Assembly (NCBI RefSeq): GCF_000631985.1
Contig: NZ_JFYN01000001.1
Location: 372,001 to 436,000 of the forward strand
DNA from: Pseudomonas sp. RIT288
Lineage (GTDB): Bacteria > Pseudomonadota > Gammaproteobacteria > Pseudomonadales > Pseudomonadaceae
Length of the DNA: 64,000 nucleotides
Reading direction: 5' to 3'
The notes beneath the pieces are model-generated. The model had not been told where the DNA came from. It did not search any database and was given only the letters and a program-made list of their open reading frames with translations. The translations under genes and the position numbers were made by a program. Below, one piece after another: positions 1 to 7,979 of this stretch (within the stretch, counting starts at the first letter, position 1; the number at the start of each line of letters is the position of its first letter).

Positions 1-882
1 TTGTTGCCTTATGCGCAACTGGATCAGGTCATGGACAGCGGCCAATACACCTTCGTCATCAACATCCCGGCGGGTTTTCAAACCGACCTGCTCGCCGCGC
101 GGCAACCGGCGATTCAGGTTAACGTCGATGCTACCGCCATGAGCCAGGCGTTCATGGGCGCCGGCTACATCAGCCGAATCTTCCAGCGCGAGTTGCTCGA
201 CTATGCCGGTCAGGGCGATGCAGCCGCCAAGGCGCCCGTGCTACTGACCACCCGCGCCCTGTTCAACACCAATCTGGAGGGAGGCTGGTTTCTGGCGGTG
301 ATTCAGATCGTCAACAACATCACCATTCTGGCGATCATCCTCACCGGCACGGCGCTGCTGCGCGAACGCGAACACGGCACGCTCGACCATTTGCTGGTGC
401 TGCCGCTGACGGCGCTGGAAATCATGCTGGCGAAAATCTGGAGCAACCTGCTGGTGGTGGTGCTGTGCACCTGGCTGTCGCTGGAAGTGGTGGTCAAAGG
501 CCTGTTGGGTGTGCCGTTGGCCGGCTCGATGAGCCTGTTTTTGCTGGTGACTGCGGTTTATCTGTTTGCCAGTACCGCGCTGGGCATCTTTCTGGCGACG
601 CTCGCGCGTTCGACGCCGCAGTTCGGTCTGCTGGCGATTCCGGTGATCATCCCGATGTTGCTGCTGTCTGGCGGCAGCACGCCACTGGACAGCATGCCGC
701 AGTGGCTGCAATGGGTCATGCAGGGCTCGCCGTCCACGCATTTTGTCAGCCTCAGCGCCGCGATTCTGTTTCGCGGCGCCGGGCTGAGCGTGGCCTGGCC
801 GGACTTGCTGGCACTGACGGCCATCGGCCTGCTGTTCTTCGTTATCGCGCTGGCGCGCTTTCGCAAGAGCCTGGCGTCCTGA
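1..882 (+). CDS. ABC-2 type transporter permease, YhhJ-like (5' end outside window)
   Basis: This is the C-terminal part of an integral inner-membrane permease of the ABC-2 exporter family. The first ~95 residues visible are the periplasmic domain. They are followed by several hydrophobic segments, a cytoplasmic loop reading LLREREHGTLDHLLVLP that is typical of YhhJ/YbhR-type permeases, and a C-terminal membrane helix ending in a basic tail. The TTG at base 1 is only the first in-frame codon of the window; the family is usually about 370 residues, so the true start lies upstream. Its ATPase partner is presumably also upstream. Substrate unknown; drug or envelope-component export is an inference. 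Confidence 0.8.
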   Translation: MLPYAQLDQVMDSGQYTFVINIPAGFQTDLLAARQPAIQVNVDATAMSQAFMGAGYISRIFQRELLDYAGQGDAAAKAPVLLTTRALFNTNLEGGWFLAVIQIVNNITILAIILTGTALLREREHGTLDHLLVLPLTALEIMLAKIWSNLLVVVLCTWLSLEVVVKGLLGVPLAGSMSLFLLVTAVYLFASTALGIFLATLARSTPQFGLLAIPVIIPMLLLSGGSTPLDSMPQWLQWVMQGSPSTHFVSLSAAILFRGAGLSVAWPDLLALTAIGLLFFVIALARFRKSLAS

Positions 883-898
883 ACAGCGGCCAGCGTGC

Positions 899-1306
899 TT
901 ACTGAATGATCAGGTTGTTGAACAACAGATCTTCAACCACCGGCTTGCCGGTCTCGTCATTCATCACTTGCTGGGTCTGCTTCAGGGCTTCCTGACGCAG
1001 CTTTTCCTTGCCTTCGATGCTGCCCATCGCCTCGGTCGTCTGCTGAGTGAACAGCGCCACCAGTTGATTGCGGATCAGCGGCTCGTTGGCCTTGACCAGT
1101 TTGGTCGCCTCTTCGCCGGTCACACGCAACGCCACGTCGGCCTTGTAGACCTTCAGCTTCGGTGTGCCGTCCAGCCCGTAATTGCCCACGAACGGCGGGC
1201 TCAGGGTGATGTAGTTGACCTTCGGCGCCTCGCCTTCTTTGGCTTCTTCGGCCAGCGCTGCCACAGGCAGAGACAGGGCCAGCAACAACATGATCCACGC
1301 TTTCAC
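899..1306 (-). CDS. FliL-like exported protein
   Basis: A 135-residue protein starting at a GTG preceded by AAGGAG; the longer in-frame reading upstream adds a basic, signal-less stretch and was rejected. Residues 1-20 form a signal peptide or single anchor (cleavage near ALAEE). The rest resembles the periplasmic domain of FliL, the flagellar basal-body protein that associates with the stator. It is much shorter than, and far from, the flagellar cluster, so it is a FliL-family paralogue of unknown role rather than the flagellar FliL itself. It converges on the ABC permease. Confidence 0.6.
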   Translation of the reverse strand: MKAWIMLLLALSLPVAALAEEAKEGEAPKVNYITLSPPFVGNYGLDGTPKLKVYKADVALRVTGEEATKLVKANEPLIRNQLVALFTQQTTEAMGSIEGKEKLRQEALKQTQQVMNDETGKPVVEDLLFNNLIIQ

Positions 1307-1456
1307 AATTCGCTCCTTATCCGGTTTGCGGCCTAGCATAACGACCCGCCGCGCAAGCACAAGCTTATGGCTGACTATCAGGGCCGGGCATGCTCGTTGA
1401 CCCGTTGACTGACACACCTACACTTATCGGCCATCACTCCCAAAGGAATAGCCCTG

Positions 1457-2434
1457 ATGAAAGCCGTGCTGTGCAAAGCCTTCGGCCCTGCCGAATCGCT
1501 GGTGCTGGAAGACGTCGCCAGTCCTGTCGCGAAGAAGAATGAAATCCTGCTGGAGGTGCACGCCGCCGGGGTCAACTTCCCGGACACGCTGATCATCGAG
1601 GGCAAGTATCAGTTCAAGCCGCCCTTCCCGTTCTCGCCCGGGGGCGAAGCGTCCGGCGTGGTCAGCGCCGTCGGTGAAAAGGTCAGCCATCTGAAAGTCG
1701 GCGACCGGGTCATGGCCCTGACCGGCTGGGGCAGCTTCGCCGAACAGGTCGCGGTGCCAGGCTACAACGTGCTGCCGATCCCGCCGTCGATGGATTTCAA
1801 CACCGCCGCCGCGTTCAGCATGACCTACGGCACCTCGATGCACGCCCTCAAGCAACGGGCCAACCTGCAACCGGGCGAAACCCTGCTGGTGCTCGGCGCT
1901 TCAGGCGGCGTCGGCCTGGCGGCGGTGGAAATCGGCAAAGCCATGGGTGCCCGGGTCATCGCCGCCGCCAGCAGCACGGAGAAACTCGCGGTGGCCAAGG
2001 CCGCCGGCGCCGATGAACTGATCAACTACAGCGAAACCAGCCTCAAGGACGAAATCAAACGCCTCACCGACGGCCAGGGCGCCGACGTGATCTACGACCC
2101 GGTCGGTGGCGACCTGTTTGACCAGGCCATCCGCGCCATCGCCTGGAACGGACGGCTGCTGGTGGTCGGCTTCGCCAGCGGGCGCATCCCCGAACTGCCG
2201 GTCAACCTCGCGCTGCTCAAGGGCGCCGCGGTACTCGGCGTGTTCTGGGGCTCCTTCGCCCAGCGTCAGCCGCAGGACAACGCGGCGAACTTCCAGCAAC
2301 TGTTCGGCTGGTTCGCCGAAGGCAAGCTGAAACCGCTGGTGTCGCAGGTGTATCCCCTAAGCAACGCGGCGCAGGCGATCAACGATCTGGGGCAGCGCAA
2401 GGCGGTGGGCAAGGTGGTGGTGCAGGTGCGCTGA
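1457..2434 (+). CDS. NADPH:quinone oxidoreductase family protein (zinc-independent MDR)
   Basis: A 325-residue medium-chain dehydrogenase/reductase. An N-terminal GroES-like domain (about 1-125) has the quinone-reductase signature AAGVNFPDTLIIEGKYQ. The Rossmann fold (about 130-270) has the nucleotide-binding motif GASGGVGLAA. The catalytic and structural zinc cysteines of alcohol dehydrogenases are absent, which fits the QOR subgroup that reduces quinones or activated double bonds with NADPH in the cytoplasm. An AAGGA ribosome-binding site precedes the ATG. Physiological substrate is unknown. It stands alone, divergent from the FliL-like gene. Confidence 0.85.
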   Translation: MKAVLCKAFGPAESLVLEDVASPVAKKNEILLEVHAAGVNFPDTLIIEGKYQFKPPFPFSPGGEASGVVSAVGEKVSHLKVGDRVMALTGWGSFAEQVAVPGYNVLPIPPSMDFNTAAAFSMTYGTSMHALKQRANLQPGETLLVLGASGGVGLAAVEIGKAMGARVIAAASSTEKLAVAKAAGADELINYSETSLKDEIKRLTDGQGADVIYDPVGGDLFDQAIRAIAWNGRLLVVGFASGRIPELPVNLALLKGAAVLGVFWGSFAQRQPQDNAANFQQLFGWFAEGKLKPLVSQVYPLSNAAQAINDLGQRKAVGKVVVQVR

Positions 2435-2517
2435 GTTTATTCCGGCCGGCGACCTCTCGGAGCCGGCCTGATTCGCGCCCGGCAACAACGCAGCGTCGCT
2501 CTCTGCGGCGCTGGCTA

Positions 2518-3132
2518 TCAAAGCAACTCACGAACCTCTCCCGGCAGAAAACTCATGTACCTACGCATAGGGGCTTCCCGGCAGCCTCTGACGATCACCG
2601 GTACGCGCCGATTCATCCTGGCGATGATTGCCAGACGTTGTTCATCGGCCAACTGACTCTTGTGGATCGCGTTCGAAACGTAAGCACGGGTGTAATTAAA
2701 CACTTCTGCGTCGACCCAGGCGTGCTCAGGCATGTTCCTGAAACCGTCATTGATGACGCGACACTTTACTGACTTCAGCCACTGGTTGATGTCGACCGGC
2801 TGATCCCTGGCCAATCGAAAGAGCATCGGCGCCACGACGGACTGTTCCGCAGGCCGACCGTCTTCAACCGTCCAGGGCTTGAAGCGCCACTGTGTTATTG
2901 CGTCTTTGACCGCCTCAGCCAGATCGGGGTGATCACTTTGTACAATGTCGATCGCGCTGACCGAGCCATCCGCCTTGACGATAAAGCTGACCCTGACCTC
3001 GCCTTCGACCCCAGTCCTGGACAACCTCTTTGGGTAAATCGGCTGGGGATTGTGTTCAGGTATGAGTAACGCTTCTGCCGCCAGTGCAAGACTGAAGATC
3101 GTCAATAAAAGCCCCGCAAAAAACCACCGCAT
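2518..3132 (-). CDS. Exported protein with TonB C-terminal domain
   Basis: A 204-residue protein. The ATG at 3132 was chosen because GGAAGGGGC precedes it and a clean signal peptide follows (residues 1-19, cleavage after ALAAEA). Residues about 28-95 match the TonB C-terminal domain: PIYPKRLSRTGVEGEV, then VKADGSVSAIDI and ITQWRFKPW. There is no proline-rich spanning region and no clear anchor, so it cannot act as a classical energy transducer. Stand-alone TonB-box proteins of this kind are thought to be periplasmic. The C-terminal ~100 residues carry two conserved-looking cysteines (KCRV, RGCRE) and are unrecognised. Confidence 0.6.
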   Translation of the reverse strand: MRWFFAGLLLTIFSLALAAEALLIPEHNPQPIYPKRLSRTGVEGEVRVSFIVKADGSVSAIDIVQSDHPDLAEAVKDAITQWRFKPWTVEDGRPAEQSVVAPMLFRLARDQPVDINQWLKSVKCRVINDGFRNMPEHAWVDAEVFNYTRAYVSNAIHKSQLADEQRLAIIARMNRRVPVIVRGCREAPMRRYMSFLPGEVRELL

Positions 3133-3311
3133 GATCGCGCCCCTTCCCGAATGAGATGCCTTATCCAGGCAACAGCACAAAGGTTACGGGGCGCTGCCTT
3201 TTAACTGAATGGCGCAGCTTCGCTTTTGGATGCAGGACATTTCCTGATCCCGATGGGAAATCTGACGAAACCGTTGGGCAAATGGCAGCAGGTAAATTTT
3301 CTGACGGACGT

Positions 3312-3941
3312 TTAGCCGCCGTTCCGCCCTGCAACGTCGCCCGGCAACAGATGCTCCTGCACCTTCAGACTGCGAGACGGAATCAGCCGGCCCTTGTCGT
3401 CGAAGCGCAGCACGATAAGCCAGTCGAAGACATCATCCGGCCATTTTTCCTGCCCCATCAACGCTGTGGGGTCGCCGCCGAAGGCCTTGAGCAGTTTATT
3501 GATGTGGCCGTGGTGCCAGGCGATCAGCACCGTCTGCGCCTGATTGCTCTTGCGCAACAGTTTGACCAGTTGATGCAGGTCGCCATTGACGAAGGGCTGC
3601 TCAATCGCAAGGTTCAGGTGCTGGGCCAGCGGGGTCAGGGTCAGGCGCGAACGCGAACTTTCCGGGGTGTCGCCGGCTGCGATCAAACGCTGGGGGGTGA
3701 GCGCCTGCCCGTCGAGTTTCAGCGGATTGAAATAGTCGACGTAGGCGGCGGCGCGTTGTTCGCCTCGGGCATTGAGCACCGGTCCCGCATCCGGTTTTTC
3801 CGCATGTCGAATGATCAGCACCGTGGCGTTGCGCAAACCGGAATGGGCGGGATGATCGGTGACAATCAATGTCAGCAACACGACGGCAAGTCCCGCTGCC
3901 ACCAAAAATCTCGGCACCAACATGCGAACCTTCAGTGACAT
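3312..3941 (-). CDS. Periplasmic histidine phosphatase family protein
   Basis: A 209-residue member of the phosphoglycerate mutase-like (histidine phosphatase) superfamily. The catalytic RHAEKP motif is at about residues 45-50, and a second histidine (AWHHGHIN, near 145) fits the distal active-site position. Residues 8-28 are hydrophobic and would export or anchor the protein, so the catalytic domain is probably periplasmic. Substrate cannot be read from sequence; secreted relatives include phosphosugar and lipid A-associated phosphatases. It is divergent from glpT with about 225 bp between them. An alternative start at Met7 is possible. Confidence 0.7.
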   Translation of the reverse strand: MSLKVRMLVPRFLVAAGLAVVLLTLIVTDHPAHSGLRNATVLIIRHAEKPDAGPVLNARGEQRAAAYVDYFNPLKLDGQALTPQRLIAAGDTPESSRSRLTLTPLAQHLNLAIEQPFVNGDLHQLVKLLRKSNQAQTVLIAWHHGHINKLLKAFGGDPTALMGQEKWPDDVFDWLIVLRFDDKGRLIPSRSLKVQEHLLPGDVAGRNGG

Positions 3942-4101
3942 TTCTTATCTCGGCTGATCAATCGGCTGAACGGGCCGCGAGTCTAAGTCACTCCATGTTG
4001 ATAAGGGGTGAAAACGCCCTGTTCTTACAGCTGAGCGACAGGTTCGTAAAAGAACGCGCGAATTCCAACATTTCCACTGTTTTGCCAATGCGAACCGGTG
4101 C

Positions 4102-4121
4102 TATTTTCGGTAACGAAACTG
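4102..4121 (+). promoter_or_regulatory. Candidate GlpR operator upstream of glpT
   Basis: The sequence TATTTTCGGTAACGAAACTG contains inverted arms TTTCG/CGAAA around GTAA and agrees with 15 of 20 positions of the E. coli GlpR operator consensus as I remember it (WATGTTCGWTAWCGAACATW). It lies 45 bp before the glpT start codon, a position suited to repression by the DeoR-type regulator GlpR with glycerol-3-phosphate as inducer. No glpR gene is in the window. Confidence 0.5.
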
Positions 4122-4166
4122 TAACATTCGCATCCGCAGTCAAAACAAGAAATCTGGAGCTCTTGA

Positions 4167-5516
4167 ATGTTTGCTTTCTTTCGTCCTGCCGCACATCAGG
4201 CTCCATTGCCTGAAGAAAAAATAGACAGTACTTACCGACGCCTGCGCTGGCAGATCTTCGCCGGTATCTTCTTTGGCTACGCGGGTTACTACCTGCTGCG
4301 CAAAAACTTCTCGCTGGCCATGCCGTACCTGATCGACGAAGGCTACAGCCGTGGCGATCTGGGTCTGGCGATGTCGGCCATCGCCATTGCCTACGGCCTG
4401 TCGAAGTTCCTCATGGGCCTGGTGTCCGACCGTTCCAACCCGCGCTACTTCCTGCCATTCGGCCTGCTGGTGTCGGCTGGGGTGATGTTCATTTTCGGTT
4501 TCGCGCCGTGGGCGACGTCCAGCGTGACCATGATGTTCATCCTGCTGTTCATCAACGGCTGGGCCCAGGGCATGGGCTGGCCGCCGAGCGGACGCACCAT
4601 GGTGCACTGGTGGTCGCAGAAGGAACGCGGCGGTGTGGTTTCGGTGTGGAACGTGGCGCATAACGTCGGCGGCGGCCTGATCGGCCCGCTGTTCCTGATC
4701 GGCATGGGCCTGTTCAACGACTGGCACGCGGCGTTCTACGTACCGGCAGCGGTAGCGCTGGGCGTGGCGGTGTTTGCCTTCATCACCATGCGCGACACCC
4801 CGCAATCGGTCGGCCTGCCGCCGATCGAGAAGTACAAGAACGATTACCCGGAAGGCTACGACGCCAGCCACGAAGACGAATTCAGCGCCAAGGAAATCTT
4901 CGTCAAATACGTGCTGCGCAACAAAATGCTCTGGTACATCGCCATGGCCAACGTGTTCGTTTACCTGCTGCGCTACGGCGTACTGGACTGGGCGCCGACC
5001 TACCTGAAAGAAGCCAAGGGTTTCACCGTGGATAAAACCTCGTGGGCCTATTTCTTCTACGAGTGGGCGGGCATTCCGGGCACGCTGCTATGCGGCTGGA
5101 TGTCGGACAAGATCTTCCGTGGCAACCGTGGCCTGACCGGCATGGTGTTCATGGCGCTGGTGACCGTGGCGACCCTGGTTTACTGGCTGAACCCGGCCGG
5201 CAACCCGACCGTGGACATGATCGCGCTGTTTTCGATCGGCTTCCTGATCTACGGCCCGGTGATGCTGATCGGCCTGCAGGCGCTGGAACTGGCACCGAAG
5301 AAAGCCGCCGGTACGGCAGCGGGCTTTACCGGTCTGTTCGGCTATCTGGGGGGGTCGGTCGCGGCGAGTGCGGCGATGGGCTACACCGTTGACCACTTCG
5401 GCTGGGACGGTGGTTTTGTCCTGCTGGTGGGCGCTTGCCTGCTGTCGATGGCCTTCCTGGCCCCGACGCTATGGCACAAGCAAGTCGCCAGTCAGAGCCG
5501 CGAAGCTGTCGCCTGA
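4167..5516 (+). CDS. glpT: Glycerol-3-phosphate transporter GlpT
   Basis: A 449-residue major-facilitator antiporter exchanging sn-glycerol-3-phosphate for phosphate across the inner membrane. The N-terminus has the organophosphate:Pi family features [20 protein letters not shown] and [14 protein letters not shown]. Twelve hydrophobic segments follow, with the [19 protein letters not shown] region and a central loop near residue 220. GlpT is also the main fosfomycin entry route in Pseudomonas (family knowledge). No other glp genes are adjacent. The 3' end overlaps the convergent chaC gene by 25 bp, and a GlpR-like operator lies just upstream. Confidence 0.93.
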   Translation: MFAFFRPAAHQAPLPEEKIDSTYRRLRWQIFAGIFFGYAGYYLLRKNFSLAMPYLIDEGYSRGDLGLAMSAIAIAYGLSKFLMGLVSDRSNPRYFLPFGLLVSAGVMFIFGFAPWATSSVTMMFILLFINGWAQGMGWPPSGRTMVHWWSQKERGGVVSVWNVAHNVGGGLIGPLFLIGMGLFNDWHAAFYVPAAVALGVAVFAFITMRDTPQSVGLPPIEKYKNDYPEGYDASHEDEFSAKEIFVKYVLRNKMLWYIAMANVFVYLLRYGVLDWAPTYLKEAKGFTVDKTSWAYFFYEWAGIPGTLLCGWMSDKIFRGNRGLTGMVFMALVTVATLVYWLNPAGNPTVDMIALFSIGFLIYGPVMLIGLQALELAPKKAAGTAAGFTGLFGYLGGSVAASAAMGYTVDHFGWDGGFVLLVGACLLSMAFLAPTLWHKQVASQSREAVA

Positions 5517-6160
5517 TCGGCTTTTGACTGACAGCGCTTGAGCCGCGCCTCCAGATTGCGGTCTGGCATGGCGTGGCTGCGCAGGGCGTGGGCGGTCTGC
5601 TCGACATAATCGCGAGTGGTACCGTAACGCCCGCAAGCGCTTTCGAACACCTGACTCAGCACGTGATCCGGCAAGTTGCCGGCATAGCTGGGCAGGTGTC
5701 GCTCCAAGACAAACCCCAACGCCTGAACCTGACTGCCATCTTCGAGCCGGCAGTTGAGCCAGTGCGGGCGGTAGGACGGGAACGGCATCTCGCGTTTCCA
5801 CAGCGCGTACAGCGCAGCGTCGAGGTTCTCTTCCGGCAGCCGATAGGCGAAGCCGCTGCACGAACCGCCGCGATCCAGACCAAATACCAGCCCAGGCATT
5901 TCCGGCGTTCCGCGATGCTCATGCGACCACAGGTACAAGCCTCGGTGGTAACCATGGACACGCCCACGCACCCGCTCCACCGCCGTGCATTCCGGACGCC
6001 AGATCAGCGAACCATAGGCGAACAGCCACACCGGCCCGCCTTTGTGGCGCGCCATGGTCGATTGCATCGAGACGAGAAGTTGTTCGTGGGTCAGCTGCGG
6101 CCCCAGATCGAGCCGCGGAGGGTAAGCCAGATTCACAAAAGCAGATTCAATGGCTGTCAT
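5492..6160 (-). CDS. chaC: Glutathione-specific gamma-glutamylcyclotransferase (ChaC family)
   Basis: A 222-residue cytoplasmic enzyme expected to split glutathione into 5-oxoproline and Cys-Gly. The fold's signature loop appears as [14 protein letters not shown], followed by [10 protein letters not shown] and the FAYRLPEEN stretch conserved with E. coli ChaC. The ATG at 6160 was preferred over an upstream TTG at 6205, since the latter adds 15 residues not typical of the family; the ribosome-binding site is poor for either. Its last 25 bp run into the end of glpT on the other strand. Confidence 0.85.
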   Translation of the reverse strand: MTAIESAFVNLAYPPRLDLGPQLTHEQLLVSMQSTMARHKGGPVWLFAYGSLIWRPECTAVERVRGRVHGYHRGLYLWSHEHRGTPEMPGLVFGLDRGGSCSGFAYRLPEENLDAALYALWKREMPFPSYRPHWLNCRLEDGSQVQALGFVLERHLPSYAGNLPDHVLSQVFESACGRYGTTRDYVEQTAHALRSHAMPDRNLEARLKRCQSKADQATASRL

Positions 6161-6514
6161 GACGGAAGTGTTCGGCCCCGCAAGTATTACAAGATGTAAG
6201 CACAATTCGCTAGATAGAACATATAGCAGTAACTCTAAAACGAAAAGTGCTAAAGGATGTATGACCTGCCCGATAGCGCTAATTGGCGATTATCAGCCCC
6301 GGCTATCCGGTTTTATATAGCCTAATACCATCGCAGGAATATCTTAAATACCCGAATGAAATATGCATAAGCCTTCGCTTGTTCAGGTTTCGTTCATGAA
6401 GGCGCGGGAAACTTCCTACTAAAATGTCGGACTTTCTTTCTTCTCCGTCGCTGAACGCCTGCGTATAACGGCCTTCCTCTGGCGCAAGCCATCCCGTTTA
6501 ACCGAGGCTGCACG
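6161..6514. other. 354-bp intergenic region, AT-rich, between chaC and the PagP-like gene
   Basis: This is a clearly more AT-rich stretch than its neighbours, with both flanking genes reading away from it. Its centre (about 6210-6360) has runs of A/T and no ORF worth calling. The part next to the PagP-like gene carries the PhoP-type direct repeat described separately. Nothing else is recognisable. Confidence 0.6.
6381..6425 (+). promoter_or_regulatory. PhoP-type direct repeat and -10 upstream of PagP-like gene
   Basis: GTTCAG at 6381-6386 and GTTCAT at 6392-6397 are separated by exactly 5 bp, so the repeats lie one helical turn apart. This is the arrangement of the Pseudomonas PhoP box (GTTCAG-N5-GTTCAG type). 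A plausible -10 (TACTAA or CTAAAAT) lies at 6417-6425, placing the box next to the -35 region. It is about 118 bp before the start codon. Confidence 0.55.
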
Positions 6515-6988
6515 ATGAAAATCCCAAGACTTCTGGCCGCATTGCTGATGGCTCAGGCCGGCCATGCATTGGCCGAGGACAATGCGCAAGGCAAAGATTT
6601 CTGGTATGCCCAGACCAGTCTCTACACCCGACATTACTCGCCCGACCCCGAACACAATAATCATCAGGACTTGATCGGCATCGAACGCAATCAGGCGTCC
6701 GGCTGGGTCTTTGGCGGGGCAACTTTCCGTAACTCGTTCCGCCAGCGCTCGAACTACGCCTATGTCGGCAAACGCTATGACAGCAGCGAGTACCCGGTGT
6801 ATCTGAAAGTCACGGGTGGGCTGTTGCAGGGGTATCGCGGTGATTACAAGGACAAGATTCCCTTGAACCGCTACGGCGTTGCGCCGGTGATCATTCCGTC
6901 CGTCGGGACTCACTATGGCCCATTGGCCGCCGAGCTGGTGTTTCTCGGCGCCAATGCGGCGATGGTGACTAGCGGCGTACGTTTCTAG
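6515..6988 (+). CDS. pagP: PagP-like lipid A palmitoyltransferase (divergent outer-membrane beta-barrel)
   Basis: A 157-residue protein with a signal peptide (about 1-20, cleavage at ALAED) and an alternating beta-barrel pattern ending in a C-terminal phenylalanine (VTSGVRF). The order of landmarks follows E. coli PagP. A histidine lies in an early strand (LYTRHYSPDPEHNN, cf. catalytic His33). An Asn-Ser pair appears in ATFRNSFRQRS where E. coli has Asp76-Ser77. A GGL-GYRGDY-IPL-PVIIPS stretch resembles the barrel's C-terminal half. PagP transfers palmitate from phospholipid to lipid A, raising resistance to cationic peptides. Some databases label such proteins glycerol-3-phosphate transporters, which the barrel structure does not support. 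Confidence 0.65.
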   Translation: MKIPRLLAALLMAQAGHALAEDNAQGKDFWYAQTSLYTRHYSPDPEHNNHQDLIGIERNQASGWVFGGATFRNSFRQRSNYAYVGKRYDSSEYPVYLKVTGGLLQGYRGDYKDKIPLNRYGVAPVIIPSVGTHYGPLAAELVFLGANAAMVTSGVRF

Positions 6989-7010
6989 GGGTGGGACTCA
7001 AACGCGCGGG

Positions 7011-7979
7011 TCAAGACCGAGGCGCATACGCAAATACATCGGCGCGCATCTGATGTGCATCCATCCCGGCTTCCACCAGCGCATCCAGAGTCCCGTAGAC
7101 CATCGCCGGCGAACCGCTGGCGTATACATGCAGGGACTTCAGATCGGCGAAGTCTTCGCACACGGCCTGGTGCAGCATCCCGCAGCGCCCTTCCCAACCG
7201 CACTGGTCGCTGACGACTTTGTGCAGGAACAGGTTGGGCAGCTTCAGCCATTCGTCCCAATGCTCGATGTCGTAGAAATCTTCCGGACGGCGTACGCCCC
7301 AGTACAGATGCACCGGGTGTTTGAAGCCATTGGCGCGGCAGTGTTCGATCAGGCTGTGGATCTGGCCCATGCCGGTGCCAGCGGCGATCAGTACCAGCGG
7401 CCCGTCAGGCAGCTCGGCGAGGTGGGTGTCGCCGAATGGCAGCTCGACACGCACCATCGCGTTGCGTTGCAGCTGTTCGATCAGGCTCAGCGCACTGGCT
7501 TCGCGGGCCAGCACGTGGATTTCCAGATCACGCCCGCCGTGCGGCGCCGAGGCCATGGAGAACGCCGATTTCTCGCCGTTTTCACGCTCGATCATCAGGT
7601 ACTGCCCGGCGTGATAACGCGGCGGCTTGCCGGCCGGCGCACGCAGACGCACGCGCCAGGTGTCGCCGCCGACATCCCGGCATTCGATGACCTGACACGA
7701 CAGGCTGCGCACCGGCAGTTCTCCCAGCGCGAGCACGCCATCCCACAGCAGGACGCAGTCTTCCAGCGGCTCGGCTATGCAAGTGTAGAACTCGCCGTGG
7801 TCATGCACCTTGCCGGCCTGCTCGACCCGGCCTTCCACCAACAGCGCCGCACACACGTGGCAATTGCCATTGCGACAGCTTTGCGGGCATTCATAGCCCA
7901 GGCGCCGCGCACCATCGAGAATCCGCTCGCCGGGCCGTATCTCAAGCACGGCTCCGGAGGGCTGCAGGGTTACACGCAT
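7011..7979 (-). CDS. Ferredoxin-type FAD/NAD(P)H reductase (CDP-6-deoxy-glucoseen reductase-like)
   Basis: A 322-residue iron-sulfur flavoprotein. The N-terminal 2Fe-2S domain has CPQSCRNGNCHVC at about 31-43 with the fourth cysteine in FYTCIAEP. It is followed by an FAD-binding barrel (YHAGQYLMIE, FSMASAP) and an NAD(P) domain (GTGMGQIHSLIEH). The domain order matches AscD/RfbI and the phenol-hydroxylase reductase family. The start overlaps the ubiD stop by one base (TGATG), so the two are likely translated as a coupled pair. Despite the usual database name, a deoxysugar pathway is not evident here; a role as a reductase linked to UbiD or ubiquinone metabolism is an inference from the coupling. 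Confidence 0.8.
   Translation of the reverse strand: MRVTLQPSGAVLEIRPGERILDGARRLGYECPQSCRNGNCHVCAALLVEGRVEQAGKVHDHGEFYTCIAEPLEDCVLLWDGVLALGELPVRSLSCQVIECRDVGGDTWRVRLRAPAGKPPRYHAGQYLMIERENGEKSAFSMASAPHGGRDLEIHVLAREASALSLIEQLQRNAMVRVELPFGDTHLAELPDGPLVLIAAGTGMGQIHSLIEHCRANGFKHPVHLYWGVRRPEDFYDIEHWDEWLKLPNLFLHKVVSDQCGWEGRCGMLHQAVCEDFADLKSLHVYASGSPAMVYGTLDALVEAGMDAHQMRADVFAYAPRS

Noticed and set aside
2443..2473. GGCCGGC...GCCGGCC inverted repeat after the quinone oxidoreductase gene
   Set aside because: There is a 7-bp stem with an 11-nt loop but no T-run on either strand, so it is not supported as a terminator.
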